A program made the translations under genes and the position numbers. Source: Bacillus kwashiorkori (GTDB taxonomy: Bacteria > Bacillota > Bacilli > Bacillales > Caldibacillaceae). From it: DNA of 64,000 nt. The stretch spans positions 372,001 through 436,000 of the forward strand of contig NZ_CTDX01000015.1 of assembly GCF_001375515.1 (NCBI RefSeq). The letters are read 5' to 3'. Shown one piece after another: positions 53,927 to 63,147 of the stretch. Each line of letters begins with the position of its first letter. The first letter of the stretch is position 1. Under the pieces are notes generated by a model. That model worked only from the letters and a program-made list of their open reading frames with translations, was not told the DNA's origin and did no database searches.

Positions 53927-54072
53927 CCCTCTATCGTTAGGACAACTTACGTAAGCGGTAAAAGGACGTTTCGTTAAAACAGATTGTTATCTTAGAAAGG
54001 AAAGGAATTAACTAAGGTGATTTAATTAATCCGTTTCCGTTAATAATAGGTGACTCACTTTGCTGCTTTTTA

Positions 54073-55908
54073 CTAGAATCGGAATAAATCTAATAATTTC
54101 ACCCAAAAACTTTTTTCCTTTTTAATCGGTTTTTCTGCTGCTTTCGGTCGGTCATATTTAATGCTATCCGTTTTTAACACAAATTGTACATTTTTTACTT
54201 TTTCATTTTTTTCTGAAACAAAGGAAACGGGCTGGAAATCAGACTTATCATATTCGGAGATCATTTTATTTACTTCTTCTTTTAATTGATCTGGTAAATT
54301 TTTAGTAGCGTTGTGTAATTTACTCGTTCCTTTATAAAGTCCACCGACCCCTACATTTAACTCTACTGTTCCTTCAGAAAGTTGTTCTATTCCACGATGC
54401 AGATCAACGTAGTTCGTTGCCAACTGGTGAACGCCGTTTGTGTAATCCACTAGACCAGAATGGAAAGTTTGATAGTTTGTTGCCATCATATGAATTCCAT
54501 CTGTCAGTAATGATAATGATTGAGAGACATCCAACTTAGCTAAAGTGGATTGATATTTTGTCACGATCGTTTCAAGGTTTGTAGCAATATCTTGGAGTAC
54601 TTTTATAATATTTTCTACCGTCGTATTTACGATGGAAAGTCCATCCTTTAACTGTGAATACGTTGATTTTGCTAAACTTGCTGCTTCATATGTTTTCAGT
54701 AATTGATCAATAACGTCTTTGCTGACACCACTATTGTATAGTTTGTCGATATCTGTACTGGAAATTTCATTCGATGAGATAGCTTGCATAGAACTATTCA
54801 AATCATTATACGCATTTGTATATGTTTCCTGAAATTTTTCCAAACTTTCTGCTGTTTGGTGGAGTTTATCCAGTAGTTGCTGAAGCCATTCGAACAAATT
54901 GCCTACTTCACTTAAATCAATATTTTCGATGTTTGCTAGATTTTTATTAAGCGTATCACTTATTAATGTCAGAGCCGTTTCGATTTCTTTTGATCCATCG
55001 ACAAGTTTGGCAGATGAGTTGCTAACGGTAGTAATCCCGTCCCTATACTTTTTTGATCCATCTTTTAATTTTGTTGTTCCACTATTTAACTCGTTCACGC
55101 CCGATTTTAATTGGGCAACACCGTTATTTATTTGTTCGATGGCATTTGTTAAGGAAACCATTTCTTCGGTTACTTCATCTAAATCCGGTGTATCAATTGC
55201 CATGGAAGAGGGAACGGCGGAAATGTCGATTCCGTCTAGCTCAAACTCTGTAACATCGGCCTCAACGTAGTAGTTACCATCTGTTTCTGGCATAACGGTA
55301 AAATTAATTTGCTTATTTTTGCCAGCGTTAGCGACCATTGCATCAGGAGCTTTTATATTTGTATAAATTTCAGGATCAAGTGTTAAGGAAATTTGTAGTA
55401 AATAATTTTCGAAAAAGGTTTGGTTAATTTTGCTGTTCGCGGTTGTCTCCATAGCAATTCTCACATGACCTGATTTTCCGGCAAGTTCATTCGGTGAAAT
55501 TTCCTTCCCATCCAAAAAGTAAGTAATGGCAATATTCCAAGGAAGAGGACTATCATTAAAATTCCCTTGATAATAAAATTTACCTTCTTGTGCAGAGAAT
55601 TCAATGATGTTGCCATTTCGCTCTATGGTTTGCAAGTTTGTTAAGTTTTTAACACTTGTGTAAGTCCCATAATCGAATATTTTCCCTGCTTTTTTAATAT
55701 CAAAAACATTGACGATATATACTTCTTTTTGTTCCCCATTTGCACTAAGTTTGCCATACACTACTTCATCTTTCGTAGCAATTTTCCCAAGCTGCTCCAT
55801 GTTAGTATTTTCCTGGTTGCTGTCTTTAGTGTCAGCTGTGACAAAGAAGGTTGGCATTAAAAGAGTCACCGTTAATAAAACGAATAATAATTTTTTAAAC
55901 TTTCTCAT
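54073..55908 (-). CDS. Secreted coiled-coil protein partnered with MMPL transporter
   Basis: 611 residues from ATG 55908, two bases after the MMPL stop. Signal peptide LLFVLLTVTLLMPTFFVTA. A beta-rich N-terminal part (about 25-220) is followed by long helical repeats with NSGT.KL.DGS and INNGVAQLKSGVNELNSG motifs, as in the YhgE/Pip group. No membrane anchor follows, though the C-terminus is amphipathic (FWVKLLDLF). Co-transcription with an MMPL transporter suggests a periplasm-like adaptor. Exact function unknown. Confidence 0.8.
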   Translation of the reverse strand: MRKFKKLLFVLLTVTLLMPTFFVTADTKDSNQENTNMEQLGKIATKDEVVYGKLSANGEQKEVYIVNVFDIKKAGKIFDYGTYTSVKNLTNLQTIERNGNIIEFSAQEGKFYYQGNFNDSPLPWNIAITYFLDGKEISPNELAGKSGHVRIAMETTANSKINQTFFENYLLQISLTLDPEIYTNIKAPDAMVANAGKNKQINFTVMPETDGNYYVEADVTEFELDGIDISAVPSSMAIDTPDLDEVTEEMVSLTNAIEQINNGVAQLKSGVNELNSGTTKLKDGSKKYRDGITTVSNSSAKLVDGSKEIETALTLISDTLNKNLANIENIDLSEVGNLFEWLQQLLDKLHQTAESLEKFQETYTNAYNDLNSSMQAISSNEISSTDIDKLYNSGVSKDVIDQLLKTYEAASLAKSTYSQLKDGLSIVNTTVENIIKVLQDIATNLETIVTKYQSTLAKLDVSQSLSLLTDGIHMMATNYQTFHSGLVDYTNGVHQLATNYVDLHRGIEQLSEGTVELNVGVGGLYKGTSKLHNATKNLPDQLKEEVNKMISEYDKSDFQPVSFVSEKNEKVKNVQFVLKTDSIKYDRPKAAEKPIKKEKSFWVKLLDLFRF

Positions 55909-55910
55909 CC

Positions 55911-57968
55911 TCACTTCTCCTCGTAAAAATTTGCTTTCCATGTAGTCTTGTTAATCCATTTATCAAATACTAATAACATCGCTGGAAGGAAACAAACTAC
56001 CATAATAAATGCAAGTAGTGCTCCACGACCAAGTAAGAGACCAATTGACCCGACAATTGGATTTGATGAGGTGATCCAAAGTATAAAGCCGACAGTGGAT
56101 AAAATAGAAGCAGAAACGGCAACAGAGAAAATCTTCTCGTCTATTGTTTTCATCACTGCTTGTAATGCGGGCATTTCTTTTCGCTTTTCTTTATAAGCAT
56201 CTGCAAATAAAATGGCGTAGTCGACAGTAGCCGCTAATTGTACAGTGCTAATAATTAAATAGCCAACAAATACGAGTGAAGAGTTGGAGAAATACGGTAC
56301 AGATAAATTCATCCACACTGCCGATTGAATTGTAAGTAGTAGAATGATAGGTATCGTTAATGATTTGAATGATACGACTAGGACGATGGCAATAGTAATA
56401 ACCGTTAGTAAATTTACCATCAAATTATCTTCTTTGACTGTATTTTTTATATCGTACAAAGTGACGCTTTCACCAAGTAAATGCACTTCTTCACCATAAT
56501 ATTCTTTTGCATGCTTTTGAATAGTTTCAATTAAATTAAATACTTCCTCACCTTCATTTTTTGTATCGGTGTGGATGATGATTCGACTATAATTTTTTGA
56601 AAAAAATTGTTCTGTTATCTCTTCATCTAAGTATTCGGGAGGAATCGCCGCTCCAACAGCATTTGTATAGGACAATACACTAGATACATGGTTCAAGTTT
56701 TCAATTTTTTGTACAAGTGCATCTTCTTTCGCGATATCCTCTTTTGGAACGAGTAAAACCATTGGGGTAAATTTCCCAAAATGTTTTTCAATTTTTATGA
56801 TATCCGCACCAGCTCGAGAAGACTCTGGCTGCTCTCCAATTCCATAAGTGAAGTTCGTTTTACTTTGAGCTAAAAATGCCGGAATAATTAAAAGGACGAC
56901 GATCACTAAAGTCGGAATTTTAATTTTTATAACGGATTTACCAATTTTTTTAAATTCCGGTATGAAAGCCTTATGTTGTGTTTTATCAATCCATTTGTAA
57001 AACATTAAAGTTAACGCTGGTAAAAAGACCATTACACTAATGAAGCTTAATAGAATTCCTTTTACTAAGTTGATTCCAAGGTCTGAACCAATTTCAAATT
57101 TCATGAAAGAAAGGGCGATAAATCCGAAAAAGGTAGTTGATGCACTGGCTGCAATTGCTGGAAAGGATTGTTTCATTGCAAGTCTCATCGCTTCTTCTTG
57201 GTTATTCGTTGTTTTCCGGTAATCTGCAAAACTATGAAGTAAAAAGATTGCATAATCTAGTGAAACGGCAAGTTGCAAAATGGGTGCAACAGATTGCGTA
57301 ACAAAGGAAACTTCACCTAGAAATACATTCGTTCCTAAATTGATTAGAACGGAGACACCGATTGCTGTTAAGAAAAACACCGGCTCCATCCATGATGTAG
57401 TAGACAAAACTAAAATAATGATAATAATTGGGATTAGTAATGCAGCGGCAAACATCGTTTCGCTTCCAGCCATTTTTTGTGAAGTAGCAGTATTTAATGC
57501 TTCTCCTGACATCGCATTCTCTTCGCCAATTAGTTCATAAACTGCATCCGTAACAGCAACTTCATCTCCATCCCGAATGGTGAATGAAAATAAAGCGTTG
57601 TTGTCTTTATAATAAGACTCTATTGTGTCTTTATCCGCCATTTCGATGGGTGTTTTCACATCGATAGCGTTATCTAGCCATTGAACGTCACTGACCCCAT
57701 CGATAGCAGCTAATTTTTCTTTAAAGTCAAGTGCTTCTTGAAGGGTAACATCTTGAATCATTACCCGAGTATTTGGGACTGCCCCTTGGAACTCATCATC
57801 CAAGATTTTCATTGCTTCTAACGATGGTGCTTCTTCGGGCAAATAGTCTATCATATTGTAATTAACAGTCACTGTAAATTGTGCTATTGCACCGATTATT
57901 GTCAGTAGGAAAAATACGGCGACAACAACCTTTTTATGTTTTAAGATTTGTGATGCGAAGTCGATAAT
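55911..57968 (-). CDS. MMPL/RND-family transporter, apparent ATT start
   Basis: About 685 residues if initiated at ATT 57968-57966, which lies four bases after AGAGGGTG and directly follows an in-frame stop. The annotated-like start GTG 57872 would remove the first membrane helix (VVVAVFFLLTIIGAIA), which all MMPL proteins have before VNYNMIDYLPEEAPS. Two sets of membrane helices with sterol-sensing-like segments (SLDYAIFLLHSFADYRK, TVDYAILFADAYKEKRK) are visible. Likely exports lipids or hydrophobic compounds. First gene of a two-gene operon divergent from a TetR gene. Confidence 0.88.
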   Translation of the reverse strand: MIDFASQILKHKKVVVAVFFLLTIIGAIAQFTVTVNYNMIDYLPEEAPSLEAMKILDDEFQGAVPNTRVMIQDVTLQEALDFKEKLAAIDGVSDVQWLDNAIDVKTPIEMADKDTIESYYKDNNALFSFTIRDGDEVAVTDAVYELIGEENAMSGEALNTATSQKMAGSETMFAAALLIPIIIIILVLSTTSWMEPVFFLTAIGVSVLINLGTNVFLGEVSFVTQSVAPILQLAVSLDYAIFLLHSFADYRKTTNNQEEAMRLAMKQSFPAIAASASTTFFGFIALSFMKFEIGSDLGINLVKGILLSFISVMVFLPALTLMFYKWIDKTQHKAFIPEFKKIGKSVIKIKIPTLVIVVLLIIPAFLAQSKTNFTYGIGEQPESSRAGADIIKIEKHFGKFTPMVLLVPKEDIAKEDALVQKIENLNHVSSVLSYTNAVGAAIPPEYLDEEITEQFFSKNYSRIIIHTDTKNEGEEVFNLIETIQKHAKEYYGEEVHLLGESVTLYDIKNTVKEDNLMVNLLTVITIAIVLVVSFKSLTIPIILLLTIQSAVWMNLSVPYFSNSSLVFVGYLIISTVQLAATVDYAILFADAYKEKRKEMPALQAVMKTIDEKIFSVAVSASILSTVGFILWITSSNPIVGSIGLLLGRGALLAFIMVVCFLPAMLLVFDKWINKTTWKANFYEEK

Positions 57969-58008
57969 ATTTCACCCTCTCTTGCGTAAATCATCTTTCC
58001 ACTATATC

Positions 58009-58073
58009 ATTATATAAACACAGTGTTGTCTATTCAACAGGCAGTTTCGTAAAATTCGTATGTTAACCAACAT
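58009..58073 (-). promoter_or_regulatory. MMPL promoter with probable TetR operators
   Basis: On the minus strand TTGAAT (58037-58032), 17 bp, TATAAT (58014-58009). The perfect palindrome AACACAGTGTT (58017-58027) fills the spacer, a classic repressor position. A second repeat ATGTT-AACC-AACAT (58060-58073) lies nearer the divergent TetR gene. Both are candidates for the TetR protein. Confidence 0.7.
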
Positions 58074-58116
58074 TTATGAGTTTTTTGTTGGAAAACGGAT
58101 AAGTAGGTGGGATTGA

Positions 58117-58680
58117 ATGAGTAATTCGAAATTGGACAGAAGGAAAAAATATACTCGTATGGTATTAAAAGAAAGCTTAATTAAACTTTTAAAGGAAAAG
58201 CCGATTTTCTCGATAACGGTGAAGGAAATATGCGAATTAGCAGATATTAACCGTTCCACATTTTACTCCCATTATTCAGACCAATATGATTTATTGGAGA
58301 AGATGGAAGAAGAAATTATTGAGGATATGTATATGTATTTGAGTCAATATAATTTTGCCAAAGAAGAAGAAACTTTACAGATGACGGAAAAACTGCTTGA
58401 ATATCTCGCATCAAAGTGGGAAATTTGCCAAATCTTATTAAGTGAAAATAATGAAACAACTTTTGAAAATAAGGTAATGACTGTCGCTAAAAATTTTATT
58501 ATTAAAAATCATAGTACGGCACCATTAGATGAAAGTTTTTCTGACTATTTAAGTACATTTATTATTAGTGGAAGCATCCATATGATAAAAAACTGGTTGA
58601 AAAACGGGATGGACAAATCACCTAAAGAAATGGCTGGATTTTTATATACGTTAATTAATAAACGAATATTGTCGTTATAG
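58117..58680 (+). CDS. TetR-family transcriptional regulator
   Basis: 187 residues. The N-terminal helix-turn-helix ITVKEICELADINRSTFYSHYSDQYDLLE is typical TetR; the C-terminal part resembles the TetR_C_33 type, often next to YhgE-like or MMPL genes. It is divergent from the MMPL operon and probably represses it until a membrane-active compound binds. Confidence 0.92.
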   Translation: MSNSKLDRRKKYTRMVLKESLIKLLKEKPIFSITVKEICELADINRSTFYSHYSDQYDLLEKMEEEIIEDMYMYLSQYNFAKEEETLQMTEKLLEYLASKWEICQILLSENNETTFENKVMTVAKNFIIKNHSTAPLDESFSDYLSTFIISGSIHMIKNWLKNGMDKSPKEMAGFLYTLINKRILSL

Positions 58681-58964
58681 ATAAGAGGAAAACGGAAGCC
58701 ATAATAGGTTCTTCATTAAGTTGATGTAAATTAATGGAAAATATTTTTTTGTAGCAAAGCGATTTTAGTCATGCGATAAAAATTGTTAATAATATGGTTG
58801 GAATTAAAAAGAACACGTTTATCCATGTAAGTGATTTCTTGGAAACTATTATAATGAATGTTTACGGAAAAGGTCAAAAAATAGAAGGTTTTTTTAAAAA
58901 AATCAAGAATAAACTATTTAATTCATTATGTCAGTGATGGAAATTAACGAAAGGGCGATGTGGA

Positions 58965-59297
58965 GTGGAGAAAAAATATAATGATTTAATTGGTGATATT
59001 TTGGAGCGTTCAGGTGAAAAAGATAATTATAAAGGTAAGGGTAAGAAAATTTCCAAAGAATATTTACAAATGGACACGTTTCAACATTATCAACAAGTCG
59101 CTAATAATGCTGGATATTTACCAGAATGGTTGAGGTTACAAAAGGAAATTTCTATATTAATTAATGAGTGTCAAACCGAGGAGGATGTAAAAATAATTAA
59201 TAAAAAAATCCGTCAATATAATATGAGTTGTCCTGCACCATTGCAAAAAGGACTGATTAGACTGGAAACAGTGGATCAAGCGAAAAGGATATGGTGA
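58965..59297 (+). CDS. DUF1992 (DnaJ-homologue C28-type) protein
   Basis: 110 residues; GTG start at 58965. The family motif GKGKKI....LQMD....YQQVANNAGYLPEWLRLQKEI is present, the conserved block of DUF1992. No membrane segments. Function unknown. The 284 bp before it show no gene. Confidence 0.8.
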   Translation: MEKKYNDLIGDILERSGEKDNYKGKGKKISKEYLQMDTFQHYQQVANNAGYLPEWLRLQKEISILINECQTEEDVKIINKKIRQYNMSCPAPLQKGLIRLETVDQAKRIW

Positions 59298-59482
59298 TTT
59301 TTTACTTGATAAAGGAAATGGTTATTCAGCGTGTTTTTTCCTTCGTTGCAAGAGGAGGGATGCCTGCTTCAAATTATTTTAATATTACAGTACGAATGTG
59401 TAAGTTCGTACGGTTTTTAAAAGTGTTTGATCGGAGAAATGCAATCAAAGAAAAATTAACAGTGTTAGAGATTATTTAGTTT

Positions 59483-59688
59483 TTTGAAAAAGTAACTGGA
59501 ACAAGTACGAACTCAAGAAAAGAGCTAAAAAAAGTACTAGATCATGTAAGAAAAGGTGACACGCTTGTTTTACTAAAATTGACCGTTTAGCACGTTCAAT
59601 CATTGATCTAAATAATTTTGTTAAAGAGTTAGTTGAAAAAGGTGTGAATGTACGGTTTGTAAGTGAGAACATGGAATTTTTTTCTTGA
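59483..59688 (+). pseudogene. Serine recombinase fragment, frameshifted
   Basis: The first frame reads KVTGTSTNSRKELKKVLDHV and RKGDTLV, then breaks near 59573. The next frame continues TKIDRLARSIIDLNNF and VKELVEKGVNVRFVSENMEF. This is the middle of a resolvase/invertase catalytic domain. The N-terminal Ser region and the C-terminus are missing. Confidence 0.85.
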
Positions 59689-59697
59689 AAGTAAAAT

Positions 59698-59925
59698 TCA
59701 TGTGGTTTTAATAATTTCAAAAACCTTCTTCGTAGTTACAAATGATAAAGGAAAGAGTATAACAATTGAAATAAAAATTTGAATCAAAAATAATAAAAAA
59801 TTGGCTGTAACAAATATTATTTCAATATAGGTAAAGATGTAATCGAATACTAAATTATAAATTATAAAAAATATAAATGTTAAAAGTAAATATATTACTT
59901 TTTTCCCATATTTAATTCCCTCCAT
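59698..59925 (-). CDS. Possible small membrane protein
   Basis: About 75 residues from ATG 59925 with two to three strongly hydrophobic segments (VIYLLLTFIFFIIYNLVF; FLLFLIQIFISIVILFPL). No clear ribosome site and no known family. It lies in a decayed region and may be a remnant. Confidence 0.35.
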   Translation of the reverse strand: MEGIKYGKKVIYLLLTFIFFIIYNLVFDYIFTYIEIIFVTANFLLFLIQIFISIVILFPLSFVTTKKVFEIIKTT

Positions 59926-59999
59926 ACTTAAACAAATGTTTCTACAGGACCAGTAAGTTTTAACACTGGCTCTAATGGGGGAACATGGCAAAAGAGTGT

Positions 60000-60467
60000 T
60001 TATATTAAAGACTCAAATGATTGGATCCCGTCTGGTCTCCTTTGAACCGTTTGTCCAAAGTCAACCTGGGCCTGTTTCCCCATCGGTGGGTCTGGAATGG
60101 CCTCGTAGACTCTTTTTGTTTCTGTTTTAGGAAGAGAATATTTCTCCCGTAATTCTTTAACATAACCACCTACCGTGCTCTCACCAATCTTTAAATCCTG
60201 ATACTTCTCTAATAACCAATCATGACCTTGAGAAGCTGAGAGATCCGGGTGTTCACTTAGCCATGTCTGAATGAGCATTTCATAAGGATCTAGTTTCTTT
60301 GACCTTGTTTTCGTTGATGCCATCCATGCGCTCATTTCTTGTGGTGACCTTTCAAGGTACTTATAAACGGTTGTTCTTGAAATACCTAACTTTCTGGCTA
60401 TCCTCCTTATCTTAAATCCTTTTTGTTTTAATTGATAAATCTCCATGTACACTTCCCACTTTTCCAC
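60000..60467 (-). pseudogene. istA: IstA transposase, 3'-truncated
   Basis: About 155 residues, start near 60449-60467. The N-terminal helix-turn-helix KGFKIRRIARKLGISRTTVYKYL and the beginning of the DDE core (QAQVDFGQT, first catalytic Asp) are present; the rest of the roughly 400-residue protein is lost after about 60045. The start of IstA-type IS21 transposases is unmistakable. Confidence 0.88.
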
Positions 60468-60560
60468 CCTTCAATTCCCTCCATCTGTAATAACAATTCT
60501 GTTAATCTATCAAATTATACAGGTATGGAGGAGTTTTTAATAAAATTGGGAAGGGCCGCC

Positions 60561-60611
60561 GGCATTGAAATGGGTGCCGCCCCTCCCCGGGGCGGCACCC
60601 ATTTCAATGCC
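60561..60611. repeat. 51-bp perfect hairpin inside the IS21 end
   Basis: Arms of 23 bp (60561-60583 and 60589-60611, beginning GGCATTGAAATGGG) around TCCCC. It is much richer in GC than the surroundings. It lies about 100 bp upstream of istA, between gene and terminus, and may block outside read-through into the transposase. Confidence 0.9.
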
Positions 60612-60677
60612 AAACCCCAAAGTACAGCTGGTAAAAAAATTTTTATCCAGCGAAAACTGTCCACTTTAGTTTAGGAG

Positions 60678-60974
60678 TTACAGCAGTTTTCGTATGGCCG
60701 ATAAATCCGTCTTTATCGTGCTTGCAGAAATACCAGCCTCTTGTGATACCTTGATGAATGATTCTAAATGCTTATCGTTAATGTTTTTAAAGTTTTTAGA
60801 TCCATATTTAATAGCCAAATGTTTACAGAATGCATTTACACCGTTTCGATAGCGTTCCGTACCTCTTTTCCCTTGATGATGAGTTCTCCAGTCAAAAGTT
60901 CGATGAACCTGTTGCCATAAATTGTTGTAAATATTCCGTTGTCTTTGATTCATTTCCCAGTCTCTTTTCCCCAT
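60678..60974 (-). pseudogene. Tyrosine recombinase, core-binding domain only
   Basis: About 98 residues from ATG 60974 (AAAGGA upstream). The N-terminal SAM-like domain of phage/ICE integrases is visible (YRNGVNAFCKHLAIKYG, FIKVSQEAGISASTIKTDLSAIRKLL). The catalytic domain (R-H-R-Y) is absent: the frame stops 15 bp from the IS21 end, so insertion or deletion cut it off. Confidence 0.75.
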
Positions 60975-61033
60975 AGTTTTCATTTCCTTTCTTAAAGAAT
61001 TATAAAAATGGGCATAGTACAACCAAGAACGTA

Positions 61034-61053
61034 GCCCTGAAGTTTCAGGGCTC
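61034..61053. repeat. 20-bp hairpin AGCCCTGAA-GT-TTCAGGGCT
   Basis: Perfect 9-bp arms around GT. Such sub-terminal hairpins are seen at IS200/IS605-type ends and in TnpB guide RNA scaffolds, but no tnpA or tnpB is present, so the origin is unproven. Confidence 0.5.
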
Positions 61054-61158
61054 AAATGGTCTTAATGGGAACCTGAATCAGAAGAAGATAGAGCCGTTAT
61101 AAGACAAGGTTTTAATGATGCATTAAAGTATGGTAATTAAATATATGTCATTTTATTG

Positions 61159-61193
61159 CTGGCGATTTATTATTTGTAAATCGTCAGTTTTTT
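61159..61193 (+). terminator. Terminator after an unidentified gene tail
   Basis: CTGGCGATTTA (61159-61169) pairs with TAAATCGTCAG (61177-61187), then six T. Upstream a short open frame (61070-61140, reading EEDRAVIRQGFNDALKYGN) ends in TAA and looks like the surviving tail of a lost gene. Confidence 0.75.
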
Positions 61194-61253
61194 ATTTAAA
61201 ATCTAATAAAATTGTGTTTAAACGCTTAAAATCCAAGCAATTTAAGTAAAAAA

Positions 61254-61275
61254 TAAAAAAACCTCAAAAAGAGGT
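61254..61275 (-). terminator. Terminator of the DUF5412-like gene
   Basis: ACCTC/GAGGT stem (61261-61275); on the minus strand a T-run follows. Confidence 0.75.
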
Positions 61276-61279
61276 CGTT

Positions 61280-61753
61280 TTATTGCTTGATTGCACTTAA
61301 GCATTTTTCAAATTTTTTTTTCATTAGCCAACTTTTACAAGCCAATCCCGTTTCATGATAAATTTCTTTTCCAATTTCCAATCTTACGCTTCTATTTGAA
61401 TTTGGGTATCCTGGCTCTTCGTTTTGGATGAACAAGGTATTTTTATCTATCCATTCCATAGAAAAGTTACTTTTTGCTTCACTATAATAGATAGTTTGCA
61501 CATTATTTTCATCGTTATTGTAAGTTACATTTACCCATATAATTACCCCTCCAGCTGCACCACCATAGACCTTGTAGTACGCATTAGCAGTATACTCCTT
61601 TGTCGGAGAAATAAGAGGTCCTTTGTAGAATCCACCTTTAAGATTATTAAATGTAAAAAAGTAATTTTTATATACAACTAATCCAATAAAAATAAGAGGT
61701 ACCACTAATAAAGCGATTAATAAAATTTTAAAAATATATGATTTTCCCCCCAT
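61280..61753 (-). CDS. DUF5412-like membrane-anchored protein
   Basis: 157 residues; AAAAGGGG before ATG 61753. One N-terminal membrane helix (ILLIALLVVPLIFIGLVVY), then an outside beta-rich domain with SPTKEYTANAYYKVYGGAAGG and a WIDKNTLFIQN strand, which fits DUF5412. Two Cys residues near the C-terminus. Intact, unlike most neighbours. Function unknown. Confidence 0.7.
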   Translation of the reverse strand: MGGKSYIFKILLIALLVVPLIFIGLVVYKNYFFTFNNLKGGFYKGPLISPTKEYTANAYYKVYGGAAGGVIIWVNVTYNNDENNVQTIYYSEAKSNFSMEWIDKNTLFIQNEEPGYPNSNRSVRLEIGKEIYHETGLACKSWLMKKKFEKCLSAIKQ

Positions 61754-61898
61754 AATTACCCCTTTTTCATATTTTTTAGTTGACCAATTTTATTTTCGTT
61801 CCAGTGATAATTTTAACGTGTTCCACGTAATACAAGAAATTGCAGAAGCTGTCCAGATCATTACGAATCCCTCGCTTTCATCCTTTATTTTTATCATA

Positions 61899-62096
61899 TC
61901 ATCTCAAAGGTTTATATGGCTCTATTTTTTCATCTTCAATCATCTTTTCTGGTGGAATCAGCGTTTCTTTTTCTTCTGAGTATCTTGTCTCTTGCTTCAA
62001 TCTCTTGGCCACCTCCTCAATTGTTATTTACCCACTTAAAACCGCCTTAATATCTCGTTCCATCTTCTTCTGTGAACTCAAATCCTTCTAACTCCA
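61899..62096 (-). pseudogene. VbhA-like antitoxin, frameshifted
   Basis: From ATG 62096 the frame reads MELEGFEFTEED, then shifts by one base and continues ERDIKAVLSG-stop-ITIEEVAKRLKQETRYSEEK. This pattern (short leader, then IxxEExxxRLK) fits VbhA-type antitoxins that inhibit Fic AMP-transferases. A frameshift and an in-frame stop break it. No Fic gene is visible. Confidence 0.6.
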
Positions 62097-62219
62097 TACT
62101 TACCTTAGATTGACGGTATAATTAATCTAATCGTTTGGTATCACGAATTACTATGATTTCACCATCCTAATTTAATTTAGTAGTTTTTTGCTTTCATAAA
62201 ATGTTTTTAATACATCGTT

Positions 62220-62616
62220 TCACATTTTAATTAATCCACGTTCTCTTTTAGCCCGTATTACCGTGCTTTTACTTATGCCAGTCATATCTTCCACCTGCTT
62301 ATATGAATAACGTTCTTTATCTTTAGGCGCTATGGCATGTTCTATTTGCATCTTAGAATATTTTTTAGGGCGACCTTCTCTAAAGTTCGGATGTTGCTTG
62401 GCTAAGGCTTTCCCTTCCTGTGTACGTTCTCCAATCATATCTCGTTCAAATTCGGCGAAGGCAAATAAAATGTTCATAATTAATCGACCTGTGGGCGTGT
62501 TATCTATTAGGCCCATGTTTAATACATGAACACTAATGCCGCTGTTAAGCAAATCTTTAATGATACGAGTACCATCTTCAGCCGACCTTGCAAAGCAATC
62601 TAGCTTGGTAACAACT
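62220..62616 (-). pseudogene. Serine recombinase, 5'-truncated
   Basis: Reads [20 protein letters not shown], then [20 protein letters not shown] and [16 protein letters not shown], ending in a helix-turn-helix ([23 protein letters not shown]). This is the resolvase/invertase family without its first about 60 residues, including the catalytic Ser. KLDRLARS is altered to KLDCFARS. Confidence 0.88.
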
Positions 62617-62628
62617 AAAGGTGATATG

Positions 62629-63055
62629 ACTTTAAAACAGGCTGCGAATGCTGTAATGGCATGGAAAAAAGGAAATTCTGTAACGCACTCCCGTTATAAC
62701 TGAAGAGCAGTATAACAGTCTTTTAGATGAATTTTCACTGTTCAGGGAGCAACAAGAAAAGTTTAATAAAGAACTGATAATGCAGTTACAAAGACAACAA
62801 GATTACATAGATAGTCGTTTGGAGAAAAGAGATAAATTACTTATGGAATCTATAAGAGAGTCTTTAGAAAGTCGAAAAGAAATTGCGGCTGCAACAGAAC
62901 AAAAAAGTGGTGGAAATTTTGGAAGTAGTTTCTCACCAGCCCCAGAAAAACTATATCATGAAAAAACAGAGTGCCCATTTACCCACACCCTAAAAAACAG
63001 GTGTGAAAATGGTTTTTTTGCTATGCAAAAAGTCACGTTCAACCTACGTGAATAA
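62629..63055 (+). pseudogene. DUF3967-type plasmid protein remnant
   Basis: First frame [19 protein letters not shown], then a shift near 62690 and [17 protein letters not shown] followed by a long coiled coil (QLQRQQDYIDSRLEKRDKLL, ESIRESLESRKEIAAATEQK). This resembles the C-terminal part of DUF3967 proteins found on Bacillus plasmids. The MerR-like N-terminus is lost at the junction with the recombinase. Confidence 0.6.
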
Positions 63056-63147
63056 CCTACGGAACGATAAAATAATTTTTAGATTCATTCCTATTTTTCT
63101 TGCTAATATGAAATGGAGACATAAACGTAAACAAAAAATAGGGCTGG

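Larger units (their letters stand above)
60000..60663 (-). mobile_element. Truncated IS21-type insertion element
   Basis: Holds the 5' part of istA, a 23-bp-arm hairpin and a terminal sequence at about 60663 reading TGGACAGTTTTCGCTGG inward (TG at the tip, as IS21 ends have). The istB part and the other end are missing, so it cannot move by itself. It abuts a truncated integrase on its right. Confidence 0.75.

Noticed and set aside
54899-55270. Plus-strand frames in the coiled-coil gene
   Set aside because: Repeat structure of the minus-strand gene creates long open shadows.
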